A stretch of 64,000 nucleotides of DNA from Alistipes sp. An66. Lineage in GTDB: Bacteria; Bacteroidota; Bacteroidia; Bacteroidales; Rikenellaceae. The translations under genes and the position numbers were made by a program. Positions 1 to 8,710 of this stretch are shown one piece after another. Each line of letters starts with the position of its first letter. Position 1 is the first letter of the stretch. Location of the stretch: positions 117,438-181,437 of the forward strand of contig NZ_NFHT01000005.1 in the NCBI RefSeq assembly GCF_002161445.1, given 5' to 3'. The notes under the pieces are model-generated. The model ran no database searches. It was not told the DNA's origin and saw only the letters and a program-made list of their open reading frames with translations.

Positions 1-561
1 GGTCTGCATCGAGAGCATCGAGGTGTCCGAGACGAGGATGATGTCGGCCTTCAACAGTTTCTTGTGTTCGCGGCAGAAGTCGTAGAGGCTGGCCGAGCCG
101 ATCTCCTCCTCGCCTTCGAGCATGAACTTCACGTTGCAGGGCAGCGAATCGGTGGCGCACATCGCCTCGAAGGCTTTGGCGTGCATCCACAGCTGTCCCT
201 TGTCGTCGTCGGCGCCGCGGCACCAGATGCGGCCGTCGCGGATGACGGGCTCGAACGGATCGGTGTGCCACTCTCCGCGCGGATCGACCGGCATCACGTC
301 GTAGTGGCCGTAGACCAGCACGGTTTTGGCCTTCGGATCGACGATCTTCTCGGCATAGACCACCGGATTCCCGGCCGTGGGCATCACCTCGGCACGGTCG
401 GCGCCGGCCTTGACCAGTGCAGCGGCGAGGAACTCGGCGCAGCGCTGCATGTCGGGTTTATGCTCCGACTGGGCGCTGATCGACGGGATGCGCAGCAGAT
501 CGAACAACTCATTGATAAAACGCTCTTTATTGTCGTTTATATAAATCTTTACCTTATCCAT
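1..561 (-). CDS. M20 family dipeptidase, N-terminal part (runs off the window)
   Basis: The first 187 codons of a zinc-dependent M20 peptidase, of the dipeptidase/PepV-like group that hydrolyses short peptides in the cytoplasm. The start is ATG at 561, encoding MDKVKIYIND; the 3' end lies beyond position 1. Visible motifs are YGHYDVMP (metal-binding His and catalytic Asp), GADDDKGQ (bridging Asp) and EGEEEIGS (the catalytic Glu pair), in the usual order and spacing. The gene starts only five bases after the stop of the NlpE-like lipoprotein gene, so it is probably the distal gene of the glmM - lipoprotein - peptidase unit. The C-terminal metal ligands cannot be seen. The family assignment is secure; exact substrate is unknown. 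Confidence 0.9.
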   Translation of the reverse strand, partial: MDKVKIYINDNKERFINELFDLLRIPSISAQSEHKPDMQRCAEFLAAALVKAGADRAEVMPTAGNPVVYAEKIVDPKAKTVLVYGHYDVMPVDPRGEWHTDPFEPVIRDGRIWCRGADDDKGQLWMHAKAFEAMCATDSLPCNVKFMLEGEEEIGSASLYDFCREHKKLLKADIILVSDTSMLSMQT

Positions 562-566
562 TCCAA

Positions 567-1043
567 CTATTTTTTCTGCAAGACGTAATATTCGGCCAGT
601 TCGCCGGTGACCGGCTGTCGGTCGGCATTGAGGTGGCGCAGGCGGTTCTCCTCGACCTTGTAATACGCGGGCTGTTCGCCGTCGGAGGGCACGAGCGTCA
701 GCAGGTTGCCCTCGACCCGGAACGTGCCCTTTTCGTCGAATGCCGCCTCACGTTCAAGATAGACCATGTGCAGGGTATAGGAGCCGTCGGCTGCAAGCAC
801 AAGGGTGGTCTCGATGCCCGGACAGTCGGCCGCGGGCAGCGTACCTTCGTACGTGCCGAGGTAGTCGAGCGACGTCTCGGCCGTGTGCATGTCGGGGGCG
901 GTCCCGGCGATTTCAGCCGCTCCGACCGTTTGGGATTTCACCGCACCGGCACCCTCTCCGGTCCCGGGAGCCTGCCTGCGGCCGTTTCCGCCGCAGGCGG
1001 CCAGCAGCCCTGCGGCGGAAAGGATCAACAGGTATCTTCTCAT
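567..1043 (-). CDS. NlpE-like lipoprotein
   Basis: A 158-residue predicted lipoprotein. The start chosen is ATG at 1043 (MRRYLLILSA...); a TTG nine bases upstream overlaps the glmM stop and would add three residues. A signal peptide ends in the lipobox LLAAC, followed by a Gly/Ala-rich linker and a C-terminal domain from about residue 60 (YLGTYEGTLPAADCPGIETT and on) that matches the N-terminal domain of NlpE, the copper-homeostasis and adhesion-sensing lipoprotein. The signature GxYxGxLPxADCPGI is visible. In Bacteroidota these small NlpE-only proteins are common and their role is mostly unknown, so a role in copper or envelope stress is inferred only from the family. It sits six bases after glmM and five bases before the dipeptidase. 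Confidence 0.82.
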   Translation of the reverse strand: MRRYLLILSAAGLLAACGGNGRRQAPGTGEGAGAVKSQTVGAAEIAGTAPDMHTAETSLDYLGTYEGTLPAADCPGIETTLVLAADGSYTLHMVYLEREAAFDEKGTFRVEGNLLTLVPSDGEQPAYYKVEENRLRHLNADRQPVTGELAEYYVLQKK

Positions 1044-1048
1044 GGCGG

Positions 1049-2440
1049 TCAAAGGTTGCAGATGGCCTTGATCTCGGCGATGAAACGCTCTGCCAGCGCG
1101 TCGGCCTCCTCCATCGACTTGGCCTCGGTGTAGACGCGGATGATCGGCTCGGTATTCGACTTGCGGAGGTGTACCCAGTTCTCCGGGAAGTCGATCTTCA
1201 CGCCGTCTATATCGTTCACGTTCTCATTGGCATAGCGGGCCTTTACCTCACGCAGTACTTTATCCACGTCGATGGCCGGCGTCAGCTCGATCTTGTTCTT
1301 CGAGGCGTAGTATGCCGGATAGGTTGCGCGCAGCTGGGTCATGGTCATGCCCTTCCTGGCGAGCCACGTCAGGAAGAGTGCCGTGCCGACCAGGGCGTCG
1401 CGGCCGTAGTGGAGTCCGGGGTAGATGACCCCGCCGTTTCCTTCGCCGCCGATCACGGCGCCGACCTCCTTCATCTTGGTGGTGACGTTGACCTCACCCA
1501 CGGCCGAGGCGTAATATTTGCCGCCGTGACGCTCCGTGACGTCGCGCAGGGCGCGCGACGAGGAGAGATTCGAGACGGTCACGCCGCCGGGGTTCTGCGA
1601 GAGGATGTAGTCGGCCACGGCTACGAGCGTGTACTCCTCGACGAACATCGAGCCGTCCTCCGAGACGAAGGCCAGCCGGTCGACATCGGGATCGACCACG
1701 ACGCCCAGATCGGCCTTTTCGCGGACGATGACCTCCGAGATCTCCGTAAGGTTCTGCGGCAGGGGTTCGGGGTTGTGGGCGAATTCGCCCGTGGGGTCGC
1801 AGTTGAGTTCGACGACCTCGCAGCCCAGTTCGCGCAGGAGCTTCGGCATGACGATGCCGCCCACGGAGTTCACGGCGTCGATGACGACCTTGAAATGGCG
1901 CTTGCGCACGGCCTCGGCGTCCACGAGGGGCAGGGCCAGCACCTGACGGATGTGCTCGTCGTTGAAATCCTCGCGGGCGATGACATGCCCGATTCCGTCG
2001 ATTGCGGGGTATTCGAAGGATTCGTCCTCGGCCAGGGCCAACACCTGTTTCCCTTCGGCATCGGAGAGGAATTCGCCGCGGGCATTCAGGAGTTTGAGCG
2101 CGTTCCACTGGCGGGGGTTGTGCGAGGCGGTGAGGATGATTCCGCCGTCGGCCTTGCGGGTGATGACGGCCATTTCGGTTCCGGGCGTGGTGCAGAGCCC
2201 CACGTTGATGACGTCGGCGCCGCAGGCGAGCAGCGTACCCTCGACCAGGTCCATGACCAGTTCGCCCGAGAGGCGGGCGTCGCGGCCGATGACGATGGTG
2301 AGTTTTTTGCCCGGGTTGCGGCTTGCGATCAGGCGGGTGTAGGCCGTGGTGAATTTCACGATATCGAGCGGGGTGAGGTTCTCGCCCGAGGGGCCTCCGA
2401 TGGTTCCGCGGATGCCCGAAATGGATTTGATAAGCGTCAT
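1049..2440 (-). CDS. glmM: Phosphoglucosamine mutase / phosphohexomutase
   Basis: A 463-residue alpha-D-phosphohexomutase; GlmM converts glucosamine-6-phosphate to glucosamine-1-phosphate for peptidoglycan and LPS precursor synthesis. All four family signatures are present: the phosphoserine loop TASHNPRQWN with the catalytic Ser near residue 106, the metal-binding loop DPDVDR (DPD instead of the usual DGD), the sugar-recognition loop GEGNGG, and the C-terminal phosphate-binding loop KSNTEP in place of RPSGTEP. These variants occur in Bacteroidota and archaeal homologues, some of which act on glucose- or mannose-phosphates, so specificity is not fully settled. Length is normal. It is the first gene of a three-gene minus-strand unit, divergent from the nucleoside phosphorylase. 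Confidence 0.9.
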   Translation of the reverse strand: MTLIKSISGIRGTIGGPSGENLTPLDIVKFTTAYTRLIASRNPGKKLTIVIGRDARLSGELVMDLVEGTLLACGADVINVGLCTTPGTEMAVITRKADGGIILTASHNPRQWNALKLLNARGEFLSDAEGKQVLALAEDESFEYPAIDGIGHVIAREDFNDEHIRQVLALPLVDAEAVRKRHFKVVIDAVNSVGGIVMPKLLRELGCEVVELNCDPTGEFAHNPEPLPQNLTEISEVIVREKADLGVVVDPDVDRLAFVSEDGSMFVEEYTLVAVADYILSQNPGGVTVSNLSSSRALRDVTERHGGKYYASAVGEVNVTTKMKEVGAVIGGEGNGGVIYPGLHYGRDALVGTALFLTWLARKGMTMTQLRATYPAYYASKNKIELTPAIDVDKVLREVKARYANENVNDIDGVKIDFPENWVHLRKSNTEPIIRVYTEAKSMEEADALAERFIAEIKAICNL

Positions 2441-2492
2441 GTTACGTTAGGTTTTATGGGTATTTTACAAGAATAAAAATTCGCGGCGAAGT

Positions 2493-2523
2493 TTTGATAT
2501 TCGAGGTAAATATATTACTTTTA
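2493..2523 (+). promoter_or_regulatory. Candidate promoter of nucleoside phosphorylase gene
   Basis: TTTG at 2493-2496, a 19-base spacer, then TACTTTTA at 2516-2523. This fits the Bacteroidota -33/-7 consensus (TTTG, TAnnTTTG) with one mismatch and lies 32 bases before the start codon. Confidence 0.45.
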
Positions 2524-2555
2524 TGCCAATTATGGAAATTTAAAAGCAACAATTT

Positions 2556-3434
2556 ATGAGGACGATTCCGGCTTCCGAATTGATTATCAACGACGACGGT
2601 TCGATTTTTCACCTTCACCTGCGTCCCGACCAGCTGGCCGACACGGTGATTCTGGTCGGCGACCCCGGTCGTGTGGCCCTCGTGGCGGAGCATTTCGACA
2701 CGCGGGAGTGCGAGGTCTCGAACCGCGAGTTCCGGACCGTGACGGGCAGCTACCGCGGCAAACGCATGACCGTGCTCTCGACGGGCATCGGCATCGGCAA
2801 CATCGATATCTGCGTCACGGAGCTCGACGCACTGGTCAACGTGGACTTCGCCACGCGGCAGGAGAAGGCCGAAAAACGGCAGCTGACGCTCGTGCGGTTG
2901 GGGACCTCGGGGGCCATCCAGCCCGACATCCGCGTCGGGGAGTTCGTCTTCTCGCGCACGTCGTGCGGCTTCGACGGCCTGTTGAGCTACTACAAGGGCC
3001 GCGACAGGGTCTGCGACCTGGCGCTGGAAGAGGCCTTTGTCCGCCATACGGGATGGTACGAGAAGATGCCGCGCCCCTACTTCGTGAATGCCGACGCACG
3101 TCTTTTCGAACACTTCCGCGACGTGACGCGCGAGGGGATCACCATCGCCGCTCCGGGCTTCTACGCTCCGCAGGGCCGCTGGGTACGCCTCGAACCCCAC
3201 GACGTGCACCTGAACGAGAAGATCGAGTCGTTCGATTTCGAAGGCCGCCGCATCACGAACTTCGAGATGGAGGGCTCGGCGCTGGCCGGGCTGGCGGCGC
3301 TGATGGGCCACCGTGCCGCGACGATCTGCACGATCATCGCCCAGCGCATCGCCCACGAGGCCAACACCGACTATAAACCCCACGTGAAGCGGATGATCGC
3401 CACGGCGCTCGACAAGCTGGCGACGCTGGACTGA
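2556..3434 (+). CDS. Nucleoside phosphorylase (uridine phosphorylase-like)
   Basis: A 292-residue protein of the NP-I (PNP/UDP) superfamily, which cleaves nucleosides with phosphate to a free base and ribose-1-phosphate in salvage. Visible signatures are GDPGRV at about residues 36-41 (phosphate binding), STGIGIGN near 76, LGTSGAIQP near 113 and FEMEGSAL in the C-terminal part, where the Met/Glu pair contacts the ribose. The overall length and motif set resemble the Bacteroidota uridine phosphorylase group more than purine phosphorylase, but the base specificity cannot be fixed from sequence alone. The gene is divergent from glmM and is followed by dnaN after 88 bases. Confidence 0.88.
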   Translation: MRTIPASELIINDDGSIFHLHLRPDQLADTVILVGDPGRVALVAEHFDTRECEVSNREFRTVTGSYRGKRMTVLSTGIGIGNIDICVTELDALVNVDFATRQEKAEKRQLTLVRLGTSGAIQPDIRVGEFVFSRTSCGFDGLLSYYKGRDRVCDLALEEAFVRHTGWYEKMPRPYFVNADARLFEHFRDVTREGITIAAPGFYAPQGRWVRLEPHDVHLNEKIESFDFEGRRITNFEMEGSALAGLAALMGHRAATICTIIAQRIAHEANTDYKPHVKRMIATALDKLATLD

Positions 3435-3522
3435 CCTTTGAATCCCGCTTCGGAAGCCGGGAAACCCTCCTTCCGGAGAGAAACATGAACAAGAACATTA
3501 TATATAAATTACACAAGCAACT

Positions 3523-4647
3523 ATGAAATTTTCCGTATCAAGTTCGGCGCTGCTGTCGCTTCTGGCGACGACCGGCAAGGTGATCAGTAATAAAAACACG
3601 CTGCCCATTCTGGATTACTTCCTCATGGAGCTCAACGGCAATACCCTGAAAGTTACGACGTCGGACCTCGAAACGACGCTCGTCGGCCAGATCGACGTCG
3701 AGAGCGTCGAGAGCGAGGGTACGATCGCCGCTCCGGCCAAACTGATGCTCGACTCGTTGAAGGAGTTCCCGGAGCTTCCGCTGACGATCGACGTCAACGA
3801 CAAGAACTGGGAGATCCGGATCAACTGGAAGAGCGGCTCGCTCTCGATTCCCGGGGCGAGTGCCGTGAGCTACCCGGCCGTGCCGCAGTTGAGCGCCGAG
3901 CGCAAGGAACTCCGGATGGATGTCGACACGCTGGTGAACGGCATCAACAAGACGATCTTCGCCACGGCGGACGACGAGCTGCGCCCCGTGATGAACGGCA
4001 TCTACATCAACCTGGCGCCCGGAGCGCTGACATTCGTCGGCACGGACGCCCACAAACTGGTGAAGTACGAATCGGAGAGCGAGAACGAGGTTGCGGCGTC
4101 GTTCATCCTGCCGAAGAAGCCGGCGAACCTGCTCAAATCGGTGCTGCTGAAAGAGGACGACGCGATCGAGATGGCTTTCGACTCGAAAAACGCGCTCTTC
4201 AAGCTCAAAAGCCATACGCTGGTGTGCCGCCTGATCGAGGGCAACTACCCGAACTACAACGCCGTCATCCCGGCGAACAATCCCAACAAGGTGCTCGTGG
4301 ACCGCATCGAGCTGGTGAACGGCATCAAGCGCGTGGCGGTCTGCTCGAACCCCACGACGAACCTCATCCGCATGGACATCGCCGACAACCGGATCAACCT
4401 CACGGCACAGGACATCGACTTCTCGGTGTCGGCCAACGAGACGATCTCGTGCAGCTATGACGGGCAGCCCATCTCGATCGGCTTCAAGTCGACGTTCCTG
4501 GTGGAGATTCTCTCGAACATGGACACACCGACGGTGGTGATCGAACTGGCCGACTCGACGCGCGCCGGGGTCTTCAAGCCGGTTTGCGATGACAAGCAGA
4601 CGAGCTCGACGCTGATGCTGCTCATGCCGATGATGATCAACGCATAA
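3523..4647 (+). CDS. dnaN: DNA polymerase III subunit beta (sliding clamp)
   Basis: A 374-residue processivity clamp for chromosomal replication, matching the usual length. The N-terminus MKFSVSSSALLSLLATTGKV, the central stretch ADDELRPVMNGIYIN and the end SSTLMLLMPMMI are all characteristic of DnaN; the last (LMLLMPM) is the conserved C-terminal strand lining the partner-binding pocket. It is not next to dnaA here, which is normal in Bacteroidota. It is followed 11 bases later by an exonuclease gene and then by a LysM gene, all on the same strand, so cotranscription is likely. Confidence 0.97.
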   Translation: MKFSVSSSALLSLLATTGKVISNKNTLPILDYFLMELNGNTLKVTTSDLETTLVGQIDVESVESEGTIAAPAKLMLDSLKEFPELPLTIDVNDKNWEIRINWKSGSLSIPGASAVSYPAVPQLSAERKELRMDVDTLVNGINKTIFATADDELRPVMNGIYINLAPGALTFVGTDAHKLVKYESESENEVAASFILPKKPANLLKSVLLKEDDAIEMAFDSKNALFKLKSHTLVCRLIEGNYPNYNAVIPANNPNKVLVDRIELVNGIKRVAVCSNPTTNLIRMDIADNRINLTAQDIDFSVSANETISCSYDGQPISIGFKSTFLVEILSNMDTPTVVIELADSTRAGVFKPVCDDKQTSSTLMLLMPMMINA

Positions 4648-4658
4648 GGGTTCGCGAC

Positions 4659-5429
4659 ATGAAGCTGAACCTCAAACGCCCGATCGTCTTCTTCGACCTG
4701 GAAACCACGGGAGTCGATACGGCACGGGACCGGATCGTGGAGATCTCGATGATCAAGGTGATGCCCGACGGCGAGGAGATCACGAAGACGCGGCGGCTCA
4801 ATCCGGGTATGCCCATCCCGGCGGAGGCGACGGCCGTGCACGGCATCACGGACGACGACGTGAAGGATTGCCCGACGTTCGCGCAGGTGGCCAAGTCGCT
4901 CGAACAGTTCATCCGGGGGTGCGATTTCGGAGGGTTCAATTCGAACCGCTTCGACCTTCCGGTGCTGGTCGAGGAGTTTCTGCGTGCGGGCGTGGATGTG
5001 GACCTCAAACGCCGGAAGTTCGTGGACGTGCAGAACATCTTCCACAAGAAGGAGCAGCGCACGCTGGTGGCGGCCTACAAGTTCTACTGCGACAAGGATC
5101 TCGACGACGCACACTCGGCGGCGGCCGACACGCGTGCGACCTACGAGGTGCTGCAAGCGCAGCTGGACCGCTACGGCGACCTGGAAAACGACGTTGACAA
5201 GCTGGCCGAATTTTCGAGCCGCGGCGAAACGGCCGACTACGCCGGACGAATCCTCTACAACGAAAAGGGGGAGGAGGTCTTCGGCTTCGGCAAGTACAAG
5301 GGGCGCTCCGTGGCGGAGATCTTCCGCATCGAGCCGAGCTACTACGCATGGATGATGAACGGCGACTTCCCGCTCTACACGAAGCGGGTGATCACCGAAA
5401 TCCGGATGCGGGACAAAATGCAGAAATAG
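4659..5429 (+). CDS. DnaQ-like 3'-5' exonuclease with C-terminal DUF3820 domain
   Basis: A 256-residue protein with two parts. Residues 1 to about 180 form a DEDDh exonuclease: FFDLETTG (metal-binding Asp and Glu), HGITDDDV, FNSNRFDLPVL (second Asp region) and HSAAADTRATY (His and last Asp). The C-terminal 55 residues, with GFGKYKGRSVAEIFRIEPSY and WMMNGDFPL, match the small DUF3820 (QSregVF_b) domain often found attached to such nucleases. The likely activity is trimming of DNA or RNA 3' ends; its position 11 bases behind dnaN suggests DNA replication or repair, but a role as the polymerase III proofreading subunit is only inference. Spacing to the next gene is six bases. Confidence 0.88.
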   Translation: MKLNLKRPIVFFDLETTGVDTARDRIVEISMIKVMPDGEEITKTRRLNPGMPIPAEATAVHGITDDDVKDCPTFAQVAKSLEQFIRGCDFGGFNSNRFDLPVLVEEFLRAGVDVDLKRRKFVDVQNIFHKKEQRTLVAAYKFYCDKDLDDAHSAAADTRATYEVLQAQLDRYGDLENDVDKLAEFSSRGETADYAGRILYNEKGEEVFGFGKYKGRSVAEIFRIEPSYYAWMMNGDFPLYTKRVITEIRMRDKMQK

Positions 5430-5435
5430 ACAGCG

Positions 5436-7250
5436 ATGAAACGACTCTGTGCCACTCTCCTGACGCTTGTGTGGGGACTTTCGGCTCTTGCGGGCGGGAA
5501 GTCCGGGACGATCGTCTACATCAACGGTGCCAAATACTACATCCACACGGTCCGCACGGGCGAGACGCTTTACGGTCTTTCGAAGACCTACGGTGTGGGT
5601 GAGCAGGTCATTGTGGAGAACAATCCGTCGATCGCCCGTGGGCTGAAAGCCGACGAGAACATCCGGATTCCGTTCGTGGCCGAGGCTCCGGAGCTCAAAT
5701 CGGACCGGAAGCTGCGCAAGACGTTCGATTTCCACTACGTGGCGAAGGGCGAGACGCTCTATGCCATTTCGCGTCAGTACGAGATCCCGGTGAAGACGCT
5801 GCTGGATGACAACCCGAACCTCGACCCGCTGCACATGCGCCTCGGGGAGCGGATCCTGATCCGGAAGAAGCAGATCGGCTCGGAGGACGAGGCGGGGACG
5901 CAGCAGCAGTGGGAGGAGTACAGGCAGTCGCTGAACAGTGTGGCCGATGCCGGGACGTCGTACCATATCGTACGCCCGGGCGAGACGTTCTATTCGCTCT
6001 CGCGCCGCTTCGGCATTACGGAGGAGGAGTTGAGCCGGCTCAACAAGGGTCTGCAACCCGCGGATCTGAAAGCCGGAGCGATGATCGTGGTGCCAGGAGG
6101 ACGGGAGACACAGCCGGAGGTGGCTGCGGCCGACAGCCTGCCGGGCGTGCATCCGGAATCCCGGGAGACGAAGCAGGTTGAGTTCCGGTCCCTGCGGCGC
6201 AGCGAGACGCTCGACATCGCGGTTCTGCTGCCGCTGGCCGTCAACGGACAGCCGAACGACAACTATCTGGATTTCTATCAGGGCTTTCTGCTGGGCCTGG
6301 ACAGCGTGAAACGCACGTCGGGGATCTCGGTGAACGTGAATCTCTACAACACGGCCCGCGATACGGCCCGGATCCGGGAGATCGTTGCGGACGAGGCGTT
6401 CCGGCAGTCGGATCTGGTTGTGGGTCCGGTCTACGAGGAGGGGCTCGGCGAGGTGGTACGCTTTGCCGAGGAGCGGGGGATCCCGGTGGTCTCTCCGCTG
6501 GCGAATATCGAACGGACGAACAGCGACGTGCTGTTCCAGCTGGCCCCGGACCCGGCCCGGAAGTATGAGAAGGTGGAGGATCTGGTGGGCGACGGCAAGC
6601 GCGTGACGCTGATCTGTACGGCGACCACGGACAAGGAGTTCGAACGGGAGATCCTCGCGTTGCTGGGCGACCGCAGCTATACGCGCTACACGTATAAATA
6701 TGAGCATCCGTCGTCGCGGGGTGCGAACAGCCCGAGCGACCTGACGCCGTTGCTGGAAAACGATGCGGAGAATGTCTTCGTGATCCTGTCGGACAACGAG
6801 GTGGACGTGGACCGCATTCTGGCGGCGCTGGCCTCGGCCGACACGAGCATCACGTCGCGCGGACGCACGGCGCCGCGCTTCACGGTGCTGGGCAACGCCC
6901 GCTGGAACCGTTACAACAACCTCGACCGGGCGATCTTCTTCAAGGACCGCGTGGTCTTCATCTCGACCTACCACGCCAAACGGGATTCGGAGCGGGTGAA
7001 GGCTTTTGACAGCGCCTACCTGCGGTCGTTCGGGATTTTGCCGACGCTCTTCTCCTACCGGGGTTACGACACGGCGATGATCTTTGCTCCGGCGATGTAC
7101 GGCGATATCGAGTACGACCTCGAAGACCGCCGTTTCACGCCGTTGCAGACCACCTATCTGTTCAGCCGACCCGAGGGGCGCGCGAACCACGTGAACCACA
7201 ACTGGACGCGGGTGAACTACCACAAGGATTTCACGATAACGATCGAATAA
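5436..7250 (+). CDS. LysM-repeat protein with C-terminal type 1 periplasmic-binding domain
   Basis: A 604-residue exported protein. A signal peptide (MKRLCATLLTLVWGLSALAG) precedes three LysM peptidoglycan-binding modules, at about residues 33-80, 98-143 and 173-220, each with the HxVxxGETLYxLS type core. From about residue 258 the sequence (LDIAVLLPLAVNGQPNDNYL) opens a domain resembling ABC-transporter amino-acid-binding proteins of the PBP1 fold, with VGPVYEEGL and PVVSPLANI in the usual places. It is likely held to the cell wall in the periplasm; the ligand is unknown. The fold combination recalls LpoA-like proteins, which activate penicillin-binding proteins through a PBP1-like domain, but this is only an analogy. 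It is followed by rex after two bases. Confidence 0.85.
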   Translation: MKRLCATLLTLVWGLSALAGGKSGTIVYINGAKYYIHTVRTGETLYGLSKTYGVGEQVIVENNPSIARGLKADENIRIPFVAEAPELKSDRKLRKTFDFHYVAKGETLYAISRQYEIPVKTLLDDNPNLDPLHMRLGERILIRKKQIGSEDEAGTQQQWEEYRQSLNSVADAGTSYHIVRPGETFYSLSRRFGITEEELSRLNKGLQPADLKAGAMIVVPGGRETQPEVAAADSLPGVHPESRETKQVEFRSLRRSETLDIAVLLPLAVNGQPNDNYLDFYQGFLLGLDSVKRTSGISVNVNLYNTARDTARIREIVADEAFRQSDLVVGPVYEEGLGEVVRFAEERGIPVVSPLANIERTNSDVLFQLAPDPARKYEKVEDLVGDGKRVTLICTATTDKEFEREILALLGDRSYTRYTYKYEHPSSRGANSPSDLTPLLENDAENVFVILSDNEVDVDRILAALASADTSITSRGRTAPRFTVLGNARWNRYNNLDRAIFFKDRVVFISTYHAKRDSERVKAFDSAYLRSFGILPTLFSYRGYDTAMIFAPAMYGDIEYDLEDRRFTPLQTTYLFSRPEGRANHVNHNWTRVNYHKDFTITIE

Positions 7251-7252
7251 TC

Positions 7253-7903
7253 ATGGCATCACTGACGAATACGATTCCCGAAAAGACGATCGAACGGTTG
7301 AGCGAATACCGGCGGACGCTGCTTTCGTGCCACCGTCAGGGCATCACGCACGTCTTCTCGCACGTGCTGGCGGGCATCCACGGCATCACGGCCGTGCAGG
7401 TGCGCCGCGACCTGATGCTGATCGGGTTTTCGAGCGACACGAAGAAGGGCTACGACGTGCAGGTGCTCATCGAGTACATCAGCAACATTCTCGACAGTCC
7501 CTCGCCGATGAACATTGCGGTGCTGGGCATGGGCCACCTGGGTCAGGCCATCACGAAATATTTCAACGGCAAGGGGCTGAAACTGAAAATCACGGCGGCC
7601 TTCGACGTCGACCCGGAGAAGGTGGGCAAGACGATCGACGGGATTCCGTGCTACCACATGGATACGTTCGAGGCGGTGGTCGAGGACAAGGATATTTCGA
7701 TCGTGATCGTCTCGTCGCCGACGAAGGTGGCTCCGACGCTCGTGCTTCCGATCATCAACGCCGGAATCAAGGGGGTGCTGAACTTCACCTCCACACCGTT
7801 GAACTTCCCGCAGGGAATCGTCGTGGAGAACTACGACATCACGACGCTGCTGGAAAAGGTGGCCTATTTCGTCAAGGAGAACGACAACAACGCCAATTCG
7901 TGA
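7253..7903 (+). CDS. rex: Redox-sensing transcriptional repressor Rex
   Basis: A 216-residue NADH/NAD+ sensor that represses fermentation and respiration genes when NADH is low. The N-terminal winged helix (PEKTIERLSEYRRTL through VRRDLMLIG) and the turn KKGYDVQVL are diagnostic. The Rossmann domain starts at IAVLGMGHLGQAI, with the GxGxxG nucleotide loop intact, and ends in the domain-swapped C-terminal helix. The length is normal. Its start is two bases after the LysM gene stop, so it seems to be the last gene of the dnaN-exonuclease-LysM-rex run. No obvious Rex operator was identified in this window. Confidence 0.95.
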   Translation: MASLTNTIPEKTIERLSEYRRTLLSCHRQGITHVFSHVLAGIHGITAVQVRRDLMLIGFSSDTKKGYDVQVLIEYISNILDSPSPMNIAVLGMGHLGQAITKYFNGKGLKLKITAAFDVDPEKVGKTIDGIPCYHMDTFEAVVEDKDISIVIVSSPTKVAPTLVLPIINAGIKGVLNFTSTPLNFPQGIVVENYDITTLLEKVAYFVKENDNNANS

Positions 7904-8044
7904 CATTGCGGGAGGGAGTGCAGATGCAAGGGACGAACGAGTTCTGCGGCCGCCGTGCCGAAGCGATGCAGCCAAGCGGGTACGCCGCGCGGAGGAGATA
8001 AGAGCCAGGCGGTGATGAATTGGAGACGATATGTTGCGCGTGCC

Positions 8045-8686
8045 ATGAAGGTATTCCAGGGATTCGAGGATCTTCCGCATTTTATTCGTCCGGCGGTTAC
8101 GGTCGGGTCGTTCGACGGCGTGCACCGGGGACACCGGGCGCTGATCGGCCGGCTCGTCGCCGAGGCGCGGGCCGTCGGCGGGGAGAGTGTCGTGCTGACC
8201 TTCGAACCGCACCCGCGCATCACGCTGGGCCGGGCCGAAGGGTTGCGGCTGCTGACGACCTTTGAGGAGAAGGTCGCCCTGCTGGCGGAGCTGGGCGTGG
8301 ACAACGTGATCGTGATCCCGTTCGACCGGGCGTTCAGCGCCCTTTCGGGCCGGGAGTTCGTCGAACGCTGCCTGATCGGCCGCGTGGGCGCCGAGACACT
8401 GGTCGCGGGCTACAACCACCGCTTCGGACACGACGGCGTGGCGTGCGATGCCCCGGAAGTGGCGTCGCGGCTGCGGGTCGTGCGCGTGGGGCCGTGCACG
8501 GTCGATGGCGTACGGGTCAGCTCGACGGTGATCCGCCGCCTGCTGGAAGCGGGCGACCGGGCCACGGCCGAACACCTCGCAGGGCATCCCTTGTCGGATT
8601 CTCGATTCGTCCCGGAGCCTTCCGGACAGGCCGGAGAGGGGTCGGAGGGGAGCAAGGGATGCGGAGCGTGTCAAACAGAGTCTTGA
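8045..8686 (+). CDS. FAD synthetase (RibF-type nucleotidyltransferase domain only)
   Basis: A 213-residue protein corresponding to the N-terminal FMN adenylyltransferase domain of bacterial RibF, which makes FAD from FMN and ATP. Visible motifs are VGSFDGVHRGH (the GxFDGxHxGH nucleotidyltransferase motif), TFEPHPR, GYNHRFGHDG (usually GxDFRFG) and SSTVIRRLL (the ISSTxIR motif). The C-terminal riboflavin kinase domain of the usual ~310-residue enzyme is missing; the ORF ends shortly after the RRLLEAGD and AEHLAGHP segments, so the protein would be adenylyltransferase only. ATG at 8045 gives the usual N-terminus; another in-frame ATG at 8015 has a GGAGGAG stretch 17 bases upstream. The Ser-rich, charged tail after residue 190 looks degenerate. 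Confidence 0.82.
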   Translation: MKVFQGFEDLPHFIRPAVTVGSFDGVHRGHRALIGRLVAEARAVGGESVVLTFEPHPRITLGRAEGLRLLTTFEEKVALLAELGVDNVIVIPFDRAFSALSGREFVERCLIGRVGAETLVAGYNHRFGHDGVACDAPEVASRLRVVRVGPCTVDGVRVSSTVIRRLLEAGDRATAEHLAGHPLSDSRFVPEPSGQAGEGSEGSKGCGACQTES

Positions 8687-8710
8687 AAAATCAATAAAAA
8701 CCGAATAATT

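Noticed and set aside
2436..2555. A long leader for glmM or a riboswitch between glmM and the nucleoside phosphorylase
   Set aside because: Only A/T-rich promoter-type sequence is present; no conserved aptamer-like structure or hairpin was recognised.
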